This document shows positions 17,825 to 27,585 of a stretch of 64,000 nt of DNA, piece by piece. Source of the DNA: HLUCCA09 sp039822045 (GTDB lineage: Bacteria; Pseudomonadota; Alphaproteobacteria; Rhodobacterales; Rhodobacteraceae); the NCBI GenBank assembly GCA_039822045.1, contig JBCBMY010000008.1, forward strand, positions 186,001-250,000. Direction: 5' to 3'. The position numbers and the translations under genes are program-made. How positions within the stretch are numbered: position 1 is the stretch's first letter; every line of letters begins with the position of its first letter. Under the pieces are notes generated by a model. It ran no database searches and was not told where the DNA came from. It saw only the letters and a program-made list of their open reading frames with translations.

Positions 17825-18011
17825 GGGGTCACGGCGATCTGGTCCGAGTGCGCCGTGCCGACCGGTCAGGCGCGCCCTTGACTACAATCCGGCGCAGGGG
17901 AGCGCCAGAGGCGGCCAAGCCCGGCCCCATCTTGTCCGATTGCGCAGGTTCACCTGCCCTTAAGCTTACCGCGTCATTCTCCATGCCGGTCACGTAGGGT
18001 GAGGCGGTGGC

Positions 18012-19106
18012 GTGCCCCGAATAAGCGAGTTGCACTATTCCAGTGCCTACGCGCAGGCGTCGGGCGTCGCCGAGTTCGTCGAGGTTGCGCTCGGTCCGGA
18101 CGAGGATCCGGCCGGCCTCTCGCTTGGCCTTTACGGCGCGGACGGGGTGCAGAAGTTTGCCGTTGCGCTCAGCGCTCCCGGCGTCCGCATGACCGTCGAC
18201 CCCAACACCGGCGACCATCTCTACACGGTCTCGGCCGACACGTTTTCGTTTCCTATCGCCTTCCGGGCGATCGCGTTGGTCGACACCACGCCCGAGGGCG
18301 CGGTGATCGAGTTCATCGGAGTTGGGGCTGACGTCGCACCGCTCACGGCCCTGAACGGGGTGGCGAGCGGGTCGATCTCGACCAACCTCAGCGTGCCCGG
18401 CGACCCGAACGACGGCGCTTTCAGCCTTCGCTTCAGCCCCGGCATACCGGGCCATGTCACCCAAGGCGAAGTCAGTGACGGCATCACCGGCGCGATCTGC
18501 TTCTGCCCCGGAACGCGGATTCTGACGCCCACAGGTGCGCTCCCGGTGGAGGCTCTCGGCCCCGGCGATGTAGTGCTGACGCGTGACAATGGCGCCCGCC
18601 CGGTGCGCTGGGCCGGGCGATGGACAGGCCCGGGCCGCGGCCGGCTGGCCCCGGTGCGCCTCGCCAAAGGGGCGTTCGGCGCCCGGCGCCCGCTTCTTGT
18701 GTCGCCGCAGCACCGGCTTCTGCTCACCGGGCCCCACGTGACCCTTCTCACCGGTGAGGGTGAGGCGTTCGTCGCGGCGCGTCACTTCGCGGGTGACCCC
18801 GGCATCACCACAACGGAGGTCCCGCGTATCACCTACCACCACCTGATGTTCGACCAGCACGAGGTGATCTGGGCCGAAGGCGTGGCATGCGAGAGCTTCC
18901 TGGTCGGGCCTGGCAGCCTCGGCGCCATGACCCCGGCGATGCGCGCCGAGTTCACCACCCTCTTTCCTGCGCTCGTGGCCGGCATTGCCGATCCGGCCCA
19001 CGGGCTCCAAGGGCATCCCGTCGTCGAGGGCCCGGGCACTCTGGCCCGGCCCGAGCTGCGCCGCTGGGAGATCGCCGGGCTCGGCCTCTGCCCCAGCGCC
19101 GCCTGA
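18012..19106 (+). CDS. Hint-domain protein with lamin-tail-like N terminus
   Basis: A 364-residue protein. The N-terminal 145 residues (ISELHYSSAYAQASGVAEFV near the start) resemble a lamin-tail/LTD beta-sandwich. The C-terminal half is a Hint (hedgehog/intein) module starting around Cys163-Phe-Cys165: CPGTRILTPTGALPVEALGPGD, RPVRWAG, VSPQHRLLL and HHLMFDQHEVIWAEG. Rhodobacteraceae carry many such stand-alone Hint_2 proteins, often thought to be secreted or surface proteins; no signal peptide is visible. Self-cleavage cannot be judged because there is no C-extein. The start is GTG at 18012 with GAGG 7 nt upstream. Confidence 0.78.
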   Translation: MPRISELHYSSAYAQASGVAEFVEVALGPDEDPAGLSLGLYGADGVQKFAVALSAPGVRMTVDPNTGDHLYTVSADTFSFPIAFRAIALVDTTPEGAVIEFIGVGADVAPLTALNGVASGSISTNLSVPGDPNDGAFSLRFSPGIPGHVTQGEVSDGITGAICFCPGTRILTPTGALPVEALGPGDVVLTRDNGARPVRWAGRWTGPGRGRLAPVRLAKGAFGARRPLLVSPQHRLLLTGPHVTLLTGEGEAFVAARHFAGDPGITTTEVPRITYHHLMFDQHEVIWAEGVACESFLVGPGSLGAMTPAMRAEFTTLFPALVAGIADPAHGLQGHPVVEGPGTLARPELRRWEIAGLGLCPSAA

Positions 19107-19192
19107 ACGCCCCAACGCCTGAAACTCTGCCCAGGCTTGTCATCCGCGGCGCCGGGGCGTAACCCCACGCCCGACGCCGCAAGGGGCAAGCC

Positions 19193-20266
19193 ATGGACGA
19201 CCTCAGGGATAAATACATCACCGCCATCGCGGGCGCCGCCGACGAGGCCGCGCTCGAAGATCTGCGCGTGACCGCCATCGGCAAGAAGGGCGAGATCAGC
19301 CTGAAGATGCGCGAGCTCGGCAAGATGACGCCCGACGAGCGTCAGGTCGCCGGCCCCGCCCTCAACGCCCTGAAAGACGAGATCCAGTCGGCGCTCGCCG
19401 CCAAAAAAGCTGCGCTCGCCGATGCCGCGCTCGACGAGCGCCTCCGGGCGGAATGGCTCGACGTCACGCTGCCCGCCCGCCCGTTGCGCGCCGGCACGAT
19501 CCACCCGGTCAGCCAGGTCACCGAAGAGGTCACCGCGATCTTCGCCGATATGGGCTTTGCCGTCGCCGAAGGGCCCCAGATCGAAAGCGACTGGTACAAT
19601 TTCGACGCGCTGAACATGCCGGCGCACCATTCCGCCCGCGCCGAGATGGACACCTTCTATATGGCCCGCGGCGAGGGCGACAATCGCCCGCCCCATGTGC
19701 TCCGCACCCATACCTCGCCGGTGCAGATCCGCGCGATGCAGGAGCATGGTGCGCCGATTCGCGTGATCGCGCCGGGTCGCGTCTACCGGTCCGACTACGA
19801 TCAGACCCACACGCCGATGTTTCACCAGATCGAGGGGCTTGCCATCGACACCGACGTGACGATGGCCAACCTCAAATGGTGCCTTGAGGAGTTCGCCGCG
19901 GCCTTCTTCGAGGTCGATCGGATCGAGGTCCGCTTCCGCGCCTCGCACTTCCCGTTCACCGAGCCATCGGCCGAGATCGACTTTCGCTGCTCGTGGGAGG
20001 GCGGCGTGTTGAAGCTCGGCGAAGGCGACGATTGGCTCGAGGCGGGCGGCTCCGGCATGGTGCATCCCAAGGTGCTCGCCGCGGCCGGCGTCGACCCCGA
20101 GATCTACCAGGGCTTCGCCTTCGGCCTCGGGATCGACCGGCTCGCCATGCTGAAATACGGCATTCCGGACCTCCGCGCCTTCTTCGACAGCGACCTGCGC
20201 TGGCTCAGGCACTACGGCTTCGCGAGCCTCGACGTGCCCACGATGCGGGGCGGGCTCAGCCGCTGA
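19193..20266 (+). CDS. pheS: Phenylalanine-tRNA ligase alpha subunit
   Basis: This 357-residue protein has an N-terminal coiled coil and the class II synthetase core: HPVSQVTEEVTAIFADMGF, the motif-2 region DQTHTPMFHQIEGL and the motif-3 segment GFAFGLGIDRLAMLKYGI. It pairs with PheT as an alpha2-beta2 enzyme that charges tRNA-Phe. The family length is about 340-360. A weak promoter (TTGTCA at 19137, 17-bp spacer, TAACCC at 19160) lies just upstream. Unlike most bacteria, pheT is not adjacent: it starts 1.9 kb downstream after four small genes. Confidence 0.97.
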   Translation: MDDLRDKYITAIAGAADEAALEDLRVTAIGKKGEISLKMRELGKMTPDERQVAGPALNALKDEIQSALAAKKAALADAALDERLRAEWLDVTLPARPLRAGTIHPVSQVTEEVTAIFADMGFAVAEGPQIESDWYNFDALNMPAHHSARAEMDTFYMARGEGDNRPPHVLRTHTSPVQIRAMQEHGAPIRVIAPGRVYRSDYDQTHTPMFHQIEGLAIDTDVTMANLKWCLEEFAAAFFEVDRIEVRFRASHFPFTEPSAEIDFRCSWEGGVLKLGEGDDWLEAGGSGMVHPKVLAAAGVDPEIYQGFAFGLGIDRLAMLKYGIPDLRAFFDSDLRWLRHYGFASLDVPTMRGGLSR

Positions 20267-20424
20267 TCAGCGCGGGCGCACGGGCAACGGCCGTGGCGCT
20301 CGAGCACGCCCTGCAATGATCGATCGGGCCGCGCGCGCCGTGATAGGGGGCGCCCTCTGCAGCCCGTTGTCCGAGTAAGGGCCGGCGGCTCTCGCCTTGT
20401 CGGATCCCGTATAGGACACCGTGC

Positions 20425-20451
20425 TGCGCCCCCCGCTTCCGCTGGGGCGCA
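20425..20451 (+). terminator. GC-rich hairpin downstream of pheS
   Basis: TGCGCCCC (20425-20432) pairs perfectly with GGGGCGCA (20444-20451) over an 11-nt loop, in the 266-bp gap after pheS. There is no T-run, so termination is uncertain. A second small repeat, CTGCCC/GGGCAG, sits near 20510-20524, just before the next gene. Confidence 0.35.
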
Positions 20452-20532
20452 ATGCGGGGCCGCCGCGCTCGTTTTCGGCGCCCTCCCTCCGTCGCGCTGG
20501 CCTAGGCTGCCCCGATCGGGCAGGCTTCGCCC

Positions 20533-20760
20533 ATGCTCAGCCTGCCCCCTTGGACTACCCTGCGCTGGTACCTGCTCCTCGTCGTCATCGTCGGGGCGCA
20601 TCTCGCTATGTGGCTCTCGCCGCAGACCGATCCCGAAGCCGCCCTTCGCCTGACCCTGACCAATGCCGCGATCTGGGCCGTTATTCTTCTGCCCGCGCTC
20701 GGCGTGCACATGTGGGCCCGTGCCCATCGCCAAAGCCCGAAAGGCCCCCGCGATGACTAA
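20533..20760 (+). CDS. Small two-helix membrane protein, unknown
   Basis: A 75-residue protein with two hydrophobic segments (about residues 11-28 and 42-60) and a basic C terminus. The last codons overlap the ASCH-domain gene by 8 nt, which suggests translational coupling and argues that it is real. I recognise no family. It lies in the pheS-pheT gap, where several small genes of limited conservation are gathered. Confidence 0.6.
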   Translation: MLSLPPWTTLRWYLLLVVIVGAHLAMWLSPQTDPEAALRLTLTNAAIWAVILLPALGVHMWARAHRQSPKGPRDD

Positions 20761-21208
20761 GCCCGCGATGACCAACGCCGACCTTCCCGCCGAACTCCGC
20801 GCCCGCTACCCAGACGCCGAGCCGTTTGTGTTCGGCGACTCGCCCGAGCTCTGCGCTGAACTGCTGGCGCTCGTGCGCTCCGGGCAGAAGCGGGCCACAT
20901 GCGGCGCCCTCCGGGATCTCGAGGAGGGCGGCGAGGCCCTGCCGCAGGTCGGCCGCCAAGACATCGCGCTCGACTGGTCGGGTCGTCCCGCACTCGTCAT
21001 CGAGACGACCGAGGTCACGCTTCGCAAGTTTCGCGAGGTCGATGCCTCGTTCGCCCTGGCCGAGGGTGAGAACGACACGCTGGCTGGCTGGCGGGAGGAC
21101 CACCAACGCTATTTCGAGCGCAACGGCGGCTGGGCGCCCGACATGATGCTGGTGTGCGAGCGCTTCCGCCTGGTCGAGGATCTCGGCGTCACTCCGCCCG
21201 CGGGCTGA
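20753..21208 (+). CDS. ASCH-domain protein
   Basis: A 151-residue protein with ASCH-fold landmarks: PFVFGDSPELCAELLALVRSG, QKRATCGALRDLE, a DWSGRPALVIETTEV strand and WREDHQRYFERN near the C terminus. ASCH domains are PUA-like and thought to bind RNA; some members hydrolyse N4-acetylcytidine. This protein is closest to the YqfB/ASCH type with a full domain and little else. The start at 20753 overlaps the preceding gene by 8 nt; an ATG at 20768 is a second possible start. It converges with and slightly overlaps the next gene. Confidence 0.83.
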   Translation: MTKPAMTNADLPAELRARYPDAEPFVFGDSPELCAELLALVRSGQKRATCGALRDLEEGGEALPQVGRQDIALDWSGRPALVIETTEVTLRKFREVDASFALAEGENDTLAGWREDHQRYFERNGGWAPDMMLVCERFRLVEDLGVTPPAG

Positions 21209-21509
21209 TCTCCGCCGAGTCGCGCCCTGATGCGTCAAGCCCCGGTGCGCTGACAAAGGCGGCGCTGCCCGGCGTGACCTGGCCGATCCCGCCCGGGTGA
21301 CGCTGGCCCTCCGGCCGGGGCATCGGCCGGGCCTCGGCCGTCAGCGCTGCGGGCGCCACGGCTGTCCCGTCGGCCTCCAGTCTGTCCGCCACGCTCGGCA
21401 CGGCCAGACGCGCCCCCACGGCGATCGCAACCGCGATAAAGACCGCAACGCGCGGGCCGGCAAACACAGGAAAGGAGAGGGGTGAGGTCGGTGAAACTCG
21501 GCGAGGCAT
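21189..21509 (-). CDS. Hypothetical single-helix membrane protein
   Basis: A 106-residue protein with one N-terminal hydrophobic segment (about residues 20-38, VAVFIAVAIAVGARLAV) and a Pro/Ala/Glu-rich tail. The ATG has CTGGAG 5 nt upstream, the main support for its being coding. It overlaps the convergent ASCH gene by 20 nt. No family is recognised. It could be a small inner-membrane protein with a periplasmic tail, or a false call. Confidence 0.5.
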   Translation of the reverse strand: MPRRVSPTSPLSFPVFAGPRVAVFIAVAIAVGARLAVPSVADRLEADGTAVAPAALTAEARPMPRPEGQRHPGGIGQVTPGSAAFVSAPGLDASGRDSAEISPRAE

Positions 21510-21591
21510 GGCTACTCCAGGTCCGGTACAGTCGTCCGATCCCTAGGGCCTCATTGGTAAATTTTGTCGTAACGTACCGCGCGGTGCGCCG

Positions 21592-21879
21592 TCAGCCGTC
21601 ACCCTCGGGGTCCGCAACCGCGGGCGTGTCGGCCGACACCTGATCCTCCGACACCGGAAGAAAGTTCGCAATCGGGGTGTTCCAGAGGCGGGCAGGGTGA
21701 ATCTGGCACAACAGACGGTTCAGGTCTGCGTCGTTCGTCCAGCCGCGACACGTGAATCCTTCGGAGCCGCGCACCCCACTACCCGGCTGGTCGGAGAGAA
21801 GGCCAAGACCGACCAGCAGAGCAGCGGCAAGGAGGAGGGGGCGCAACATGCCACCAAAGAAATCAGAGAAACCGTGCAT
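21592..21879 (-). CDS. Hypothetical secreted protein with two cysteines
   Basis: About 95 residues. A hydrophobic segment MLRPLLLAAALLVGLG (starting 10 residues in) looks like a signal peptide or anchor. The mature part holds FTCRGWTNDADLNRLLCQ, with two Cys that could form a disulfide, then a short acidic tail. Starts are possible at 21879 (ATG), at 21849 (ATG, directly at the hydrophobic segment) or at an upstream TTG; I give the middle choice. No function is recognised. Confidence 0.5.
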   Translation of the reverse strand: MHGFSDFFGGMLRPLLLAAALLVGLGLLSDQPGSGVRGSEGFTCRGWTNDADLNRLLCQIHPARLWNTPIANFLPVSEDQVSADTPAVADPEGDG

Positions 21880-22172
21880 CACTCGTCCCAACAACCCAGA
21901 GACATTAACTTTGGTTTGGATAGGGCCTGAATCCGGCAGAAATAGGGCAATCGCCGTCTGACGTGGGCGACAATGTCCGACGACCCGCCCGATTGTCAGT
22001 GATTCACCCTATGGTTGCACAAGCCACGTGATGATTCGACCATGGCCTGCACCCTCCAAACGCCCCGAAATTAACCGGCTTTGACCCGTCCGCGGGGCGG
22101 CGCGCGGGGGGCTTCACCCCCGGGGCGATAGCCGCTAGAGACCGGCCGGCGAACGAACCGAAGGGGCGCGCG

Positions 22173-24581
22173 ATGAAGTTCACCCTGTCCTGGCTGAAGG
22201 ACCATCTGGAGACCGAGGCACCGATTGCCGAGATTCTCTATGCGCTCACCGATCTGGGGCTCGAGGTCGAGGGGGTCGAGGATCGTGCGGCCCGGCTGAA
22301 GGACTTCACGCTCGGCTATGTCAAGCAGGCCGAGAAGCACCCCGATGCCGACCGTCTCCGCGTATGCCTCGTCGCAACCGACGAGGGCGACAAACAGATC
22401 ATCTGCGGCGCGCCCAACGCCCGCGCCGGCATCACCGTCGTCGTGGCCAAGCCCGGCATGTATGTGCCCGGGATCGACACCACCATCGGCGTCGGCAAGA
22501 TCCGCGGCGTGGAAAGCTTCGGCATGATGGCCTCGGAGCGCGAGCTTGAGCTGTCCGACGAGCATGACGGCATCATCGAGTTGCCCTCCGGCGAGGTGGG
22601 CGAGCGCTTCGTCGATTGGCTGGCGGCCAACGATCCCGCCAAGGTCGACCCGGTCATCGAGATTGCGATCACGCCGAACCGCGCCGATGCGCTCGGCGTC
22701 CGCGGCATCGCGCGCGATCTCGCGGCCCGCGGCCTCGGCACTATGAAACCGGCCGAGGTAGCGCCGGTGCCCGGTGCCTTCCCCTGTCCGATCTCCGTGA
22801 CGATCGACGACGAGACCCGCGCGGCCTGCCCAGTCTTCTATGGCCGGGTCATCCGCGGCGTGAAGAACGGGCCATCGCCCCAGTGGCTGCAGGACAAGCT
22901 CCGGGCCATCGGCCTCCGCCCGATCTCGACGCTCGTCGATGTCACGAACTACTTCACGTTCGACCGCAATCGCCCGCTTCACGTGTTCGACGCCGACAAG
23001 GTCTCGGGCGGCCTGCGCATCCACCGGGCCGAGGGCGGCGAAAGCCTCGTGGGCCTCGACGACAAGACCTACACCATGGTCCCCGATGTCACCCTCATCT
23101 CCGACGACACGGGCGTCGAGAGCATGGGCGGCATCATGGGCGGGCTCGACACGGGCTGCACCGACGACACAGTGAACGTCTTCGTCGAGGCGGCCTATTT
23201 CGACCCGATCCGCACCGCCCTGTCGGGCCGGGCGCTCAAGATCAACTCCGACGCCCGCTATCGCTTTGAGCGCGGGATCGACCCGGCCTGGACGCCAGAA
23301 GGGCTCGAGGCCGCCACTGCGCTAATCCTCGATCTCTGCGGCGGCGAGCCCTCCGAGGTGGCCGTGGCGGGCGAAATCCCCGACATGTCCCGCGCCTACC
23401 GGTTCGACCCGGAGCGGGTCGAACGGCTCGTCGGCATGGCCATCCCCGAGGCCGAGCAGGTGGCCTCGCTCACCGCGCTGGGCTTCCGGGTCGAGGGCGG
23501 CATGGCGCATGTGCCCTCCTGGCGGCCCGACGTGCTGGGCGAGGCCGACATCGTCGAGGAAGTCGCCCGGATCGCGTCCCTGACCAAGCTCAAGGGCCAG
23601 CCGATGCGCCGCACCTCCTCGGGCGTGCCAAAGCCCATCCTGACCCCGCTCCAGCGGCGCGAGCAGGCGGCCCGGCGCACCTGCGCAGGTCTCGGGCTCA
23701 ATGAATGCGTGACCTATACCTTCATCGACGCAGAAGCCTCGGCGCTCTTCGGCGGCGCGGGTGAAGACACCCGGCTTGAGAACCCGATCTCCTCCGAAAT
23801 GAGCCACATGCGCCCGGCCCTCTTGCCTGGCCTCCTGCGCGCGGCCTCCCGCAATCAGGCCCGCGGCTTCGCCGACCTCGCACTCTTCGAGATCGGTGCC
23901 GCCTTCCACGGCGGCGAGCCGGGCGAGCAGCACCTCCTGGCCACCGGCCTCCGCGTCGGCCGCACTGGCCCGAAAGACGTGCACGGCGCCGACCGGCCCG
24001 TCGACCTCTTCGACGCCAAGGCCGATGCCGAGGCTGTGCTCGCGGCAATCGGTGCGCCGGCCAAAGCCCAGATCCGCCGTGGCGCGCGCGAATGGTGGCA
24101 CCCGGGTCGCCACGGCATGGTCTCGCTCGGGCCTAAGAACGTTCTTGCGATCTACGGCGAGCTGCACCCGCGCGTTCTGGAGGCGCTCGACGTCAAGGGC
24201 CCGGCCGTGGGCTTCACGGTCTGGCTTGCCAACCCGCCCTATCCCAAGGCCAAGGGGGCCGCGCGCAGCGCCATGGACATCTCAGATCTGCAGGCGGTCG
24301 AGCGCGATTTCGCCTTTGTGCTGGACGCCGATGTCGCCGCCCTCGATGTGGTCAACGCAGCTCAAGGCGCCGACAAGGCCCTGATTGACGCGGTGCGCGT
24401 GTTCGACGAGTTCGTGCCTGGTGCCGACGGCGGCGCCCTGGGCGCCGGCAAGAAGAGCCTCGCGATCACCGTCCGCCTGCAGCCGCGCGACAAAACCTTG
24501 ACCGACGAAGAGATCGACGCAGTCGGCCGCGCCGTCGTTGCCAAGGTCGAAAAGGCCACGGGCGGCACCCTGCGCGGCTGA
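22173..24581 (+). CDS. pheT: Phenylalanine-tRNA ligase beta subunit
   Basis: 802 residues, a normal length. Domain order: start MKFTLSWLKDHLETEAP; tRNA-binding (OB) domain around 40-150 with EKHPDADRLRVC; B3/B4 editing region with SMGGIMGG; B5 domain; the catalytic-like core with LFEIGAAFHGG; and the C-terminal FDX-ACB domain with VERDFAFVLD. It forms the alpha2-beta2 synthetase with PheS and edits Tyr-tRNA-Phe. The 278-bp region upstream must hold its own promoter, since genes on the opposite strand separate it from pheS. A CTCGGGG/CCCCGGG-type hairpin at about 24590-24615 follows the stop. Confidence 0.97.
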   Translation: MKFTLSWLKDHLETEAPIAEILYALTDLGLEVEGVEDRAARLKDFTLGYVKQAEKHPDADRLRVCLVATDEGDKQIICGAPNARAGITVVVAKPGMYVPGIDTTIGVGKIRGVESFGMMASERELELSDEHDGIIELPSGEVGERFVDWLAANDPAKVDPVIEIAITPNRADALGVRGIARDLAARGLGTMKPAEVAPVPGAFPCPISVTIDDETRAACPVFYGRVIRGVKNGPSPQWLQDKLRAIGLRPISTLVDVTNYFTFDRNRPLHVFDADKVSGGLRIHRAEGGESLVGLDDKTYTMVPDVTLISDDTGVESMGGIMGGLDTGCTDDTVNVFVEAAYFDPIRTALSGRALKINSDARYRFERGIDPAWTPEGLEAATALILDLCGGEPSEVAVAGEIPDMSRAYRFDPERVERLVGMAIPEAEQVASLTALGFRVEGGMAHVPSWRPDVLGEADIVEEVARIASLTKLKGQPMRRTSSGVPKPILTPLQRREQAARRTCAGLGLNECVTYTFIDAEASALFGGAGEDTRLENPISSEMSHMRPALLPGLLRAASRNQARGFADLALFEIGAAFHGGEPGEQHLLATGLRVGRTGPKDVHGADRPVDLFDAKADAEAVLAAIGAPAKAQIRRGAREWWHPGRHGMVSLGPKNVLAIYGELHPRVLEALDVKGPAVGFTVWLANPPYPKAKGAARSAMDISDLQAVERDFAFVLDADVAALDVVNAAQGADKALIDAVRVFDEFVPGADGGALGAGKKSLAITVRLQPRDKTLTDEEIDAVGRAVVAKVEKATGGTLRG

Positions 24582-24648
24582 GACACCAGGCTCGGGGCGA
24601 ACTTACCCCGGGCCTACCCCCAGCGGAGCGGTGCTCACCTCCACCGGC

Positions 24649-24900
24649 TCAGGCGGTCTCGCGCACCTTTTCGCGGGGCGCGGCGGTCATCGCGCCCACG
24701 AGCCGCTGCACAAGGGGCTTCATGGCCAGCAGGGTCGGAAACGCCACGGCCCAGGAAAACACCCAGTTACTACCCCAGATCGGAAGGAATTCGCCCGGCA
24801 TCCCGATGGCGCGGAAGGTCGAGATGCCCGATACCATTAAAGACATGACGCCCGAGAGCAAAAGCCCGAACACATAGGGGGCGTAGCGGGGAGGGATCAT
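24649..24900 (-). CDS. DUF2798 membrane protein
   Basis: An 83-residue protein with two membrane helices, YAPYVFGLLLSGVMSLMVS and WVFSWAVAFPTLLAMKPLV, separated by a short loop. It matches the DUF2798 family of small inner-membrane proteins of unknown role. The start at 24900 has AAGGAAG upstream; the frame is open 37 codons further but those residues are not family-like. It is convergent with pheT. Confidence 0.8.
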   Translation of the reverse strand: MIPPRYAPYVFGLLLSGVMSLMVSGISTFRAIGMPGEFLPIWGSNWVFSWAVAFPTLLAMKPLVQRLVGAMTAAPREKVRETA

Positions 24901-25023
24901 GGCGCACTTCCTTTCGTTCGGTCTCTCGGCGACAGGCACCGAGGTGCCCTGCCATACGCTCCGAGGCAACACGCAGCCCCGCACGGGCACGCCCGCATCC
25001 GCGCACGACACCTTTGCGCTATC

Positions 25024-25623
25024 TCACGCAATGTCGAGGCCCTCGAGGTCCAGCTCCGCCGCCGGAATAACCGGAAAGAAGGCGCCGCCCGACCGCAGGC
25101 CGAACCAGTCGGCCCCGTCCACGGCCTGAACCTCGCCAGCGTCGACAAGCCGATAGAAGGTCTTGCGGTCGATCAGCGCCTCAAGTTCGGCCCGCACATG
25201 CACATAGGGCGCGGGCTCTCCCGTCTCGGCATCGCGCTCTACACGGATCGGGTGGTCGATCCCTGCGGCCACCTCGTCGCCCACATGGGTGGTAAATCTG
25301 ATCTCCTGGCCGGCCCCATTGCCGGCGATCTCTGCGTCCACCGCAACGAACGGCGCGTCCTCCACCCGAATCCCCACCTTCTCGACCGGGGTGACGAGGA
25401 AATATTTCGCCCCTTCCTTGCGCAGGATTGACGAGAAAAGCTTCACAAGCGCCGGCCGCCCGATTGGTGTGCCGTTATAGAACCATGTCCCGTCGCGGCG
25501 GATCTCCATGTCCAAGTCACCGCAGAATGGCGGATTCCACAGGTGAACCGGCGGCAGACCTCCCTTTTTCGTGGCGGCCTGTGCCGCGGCGGCGATCCCG
25601 TCGGCATCGGTTTTCACGCTCAT
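25024..25623 (-). CDS. DUF1285 domain protein
   Basis: A 199-residue soluble protein with the DUF1285 features PPVHLWNPPFCGDLDMEIRR, a GTWFYNGTPIGRPALVKLFS block and KYFLVTPVEKVGIRVEDAPF. The family fold is two beta-rich subdomains; the role is unknown. It stands divergently from the MoxR-type ATPase gene with 79 bp between starts, an arrangement that hints at shared control. No membrane segment is visible. Confidence 0.85.
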   Translation of the reverse strand: MSVKTDADGIAAAAQAATKKGGLPPVHLWNPPFCGDLDMEIRRDGTWFYNGTPIGRPALVKLFSSILRKEGAKYFLVTPVEKVGIRVEDAPFVAVDAEIAGNGAGQEIRFTTHVGDEVAAGIDHPIRVERDAETGEPAPYVHVRAELEALIDRKTFYRLVDAGEVQAVDGADWFGLRSGGAFFPVIPAAELDLEGLDIA

Positions 25624-25702
25624 TTGTGGCCTCGCGCTTTTTGCCATTCGGCGGGTATGCCATACGTCTAACCCTGATGTAATTCTCCCGGAGCCCCCGC
25701 CC

Positions 25703-26706
<1,004 letters not shown>

Positions 26707-26710
<4 letters not shown>

Positions 26711-27585
26711 ATCAGGCCGGACCGCAGCTTCGCACGCGCGCCGAAGGTCTCGCTTCGGTCCTGCCCCCGCTTCTGGCGGAGGCCGAACACCTGGCGTCAA
26801 CGGTTATGCTCGGCGCCCATGGCCGTCGCCGCGCCGGCGTGGGCGACGAGTTCTGGCAATATCGCCCCATTGCCGAAGGCGACGAGGCCCGCATGATCGA
26901 CTGGCGCCGCTCGGCCAAGTCAGATCAGCATTTCGTGCGCGAGCGCGAGTGGCAGGGCGCCCAAAGCGTCATCGTTTGGGTCGACGGCTCACAGTCGATG
27001 TCGTTCACGGGCGACCAGAACCGCCCGTCCAAGGCCGACCGCGCCCGCCTCATCGCCCTGTCGGTCTCGGTGCTTCTGGTGCGTGCCGGCGAGCGTGTCG
27101 GTCTGTCCAATCTCGGCCAGCCGGCCCGTGGCGGCCCGGTGCAGCTCGTCCGCCTGGCAGAGGCGCTCACCGGCGATCTCGGCGACGACGATTACGGCAT
27201 GCCGCAAACGCCGGGCCTGCCGCAGCACGCCCGCGCCGTCTTCCTGTCGGACTTCATGGGCGACCTGAAGGGCGTCGAGGCGGCGCTGGCCAAAGCCGCC
27301 GACCGCGGCGTCCGCGGCACGCTCATGCAGGTCCTCGATCCGGCGGAAGAGACCTTTCCCTTCGACGGGCGCACGATCTTCGAAAGCATGGGCGGCACGA
27401 TCAGCCACGAGACCCTCAAGGCCGGCGATCTCAAGTCCCGCTACCTGGAGCGTCTGGCCGAGAGGAAAGACCGTCTGGAACATCTCGCGCGCCTGTCCGG
27501 CTGGCTCTATGGCTGCCACCATACCGGCGACAGCGCGCAGGCCGCGCTCCTCTGGCTCTACGCTGCGCTTGAAAGGTCCCGCTGA
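26707..27585 (+). CDS. DUF58 domain protein (von Willebrand-like)
   Basis: A 292-residue protein with the DUF58 core GDEFWQYRPIAEGDEARMID, then a von Willebrand A-like fold with a DxSxS metal site in IVWVDGSQSMSF. The start is GTG at 26707 overlapping the MoxR stop (GTGA). DUF58 proteins are partners of MoxR ATPases and are thought to be remodelled or loaded by them. The stop overlaps the next start (TGATG), so the unit is translationally coupled. Confidence 0.9.

Noticed and set aside
24590..24615. Hairpin after pheT as a firm terminator
   Set aside because: The stem needs a G-T pair and there is no T-run; it is mentioned with pheT but not listed as a separate terminator.
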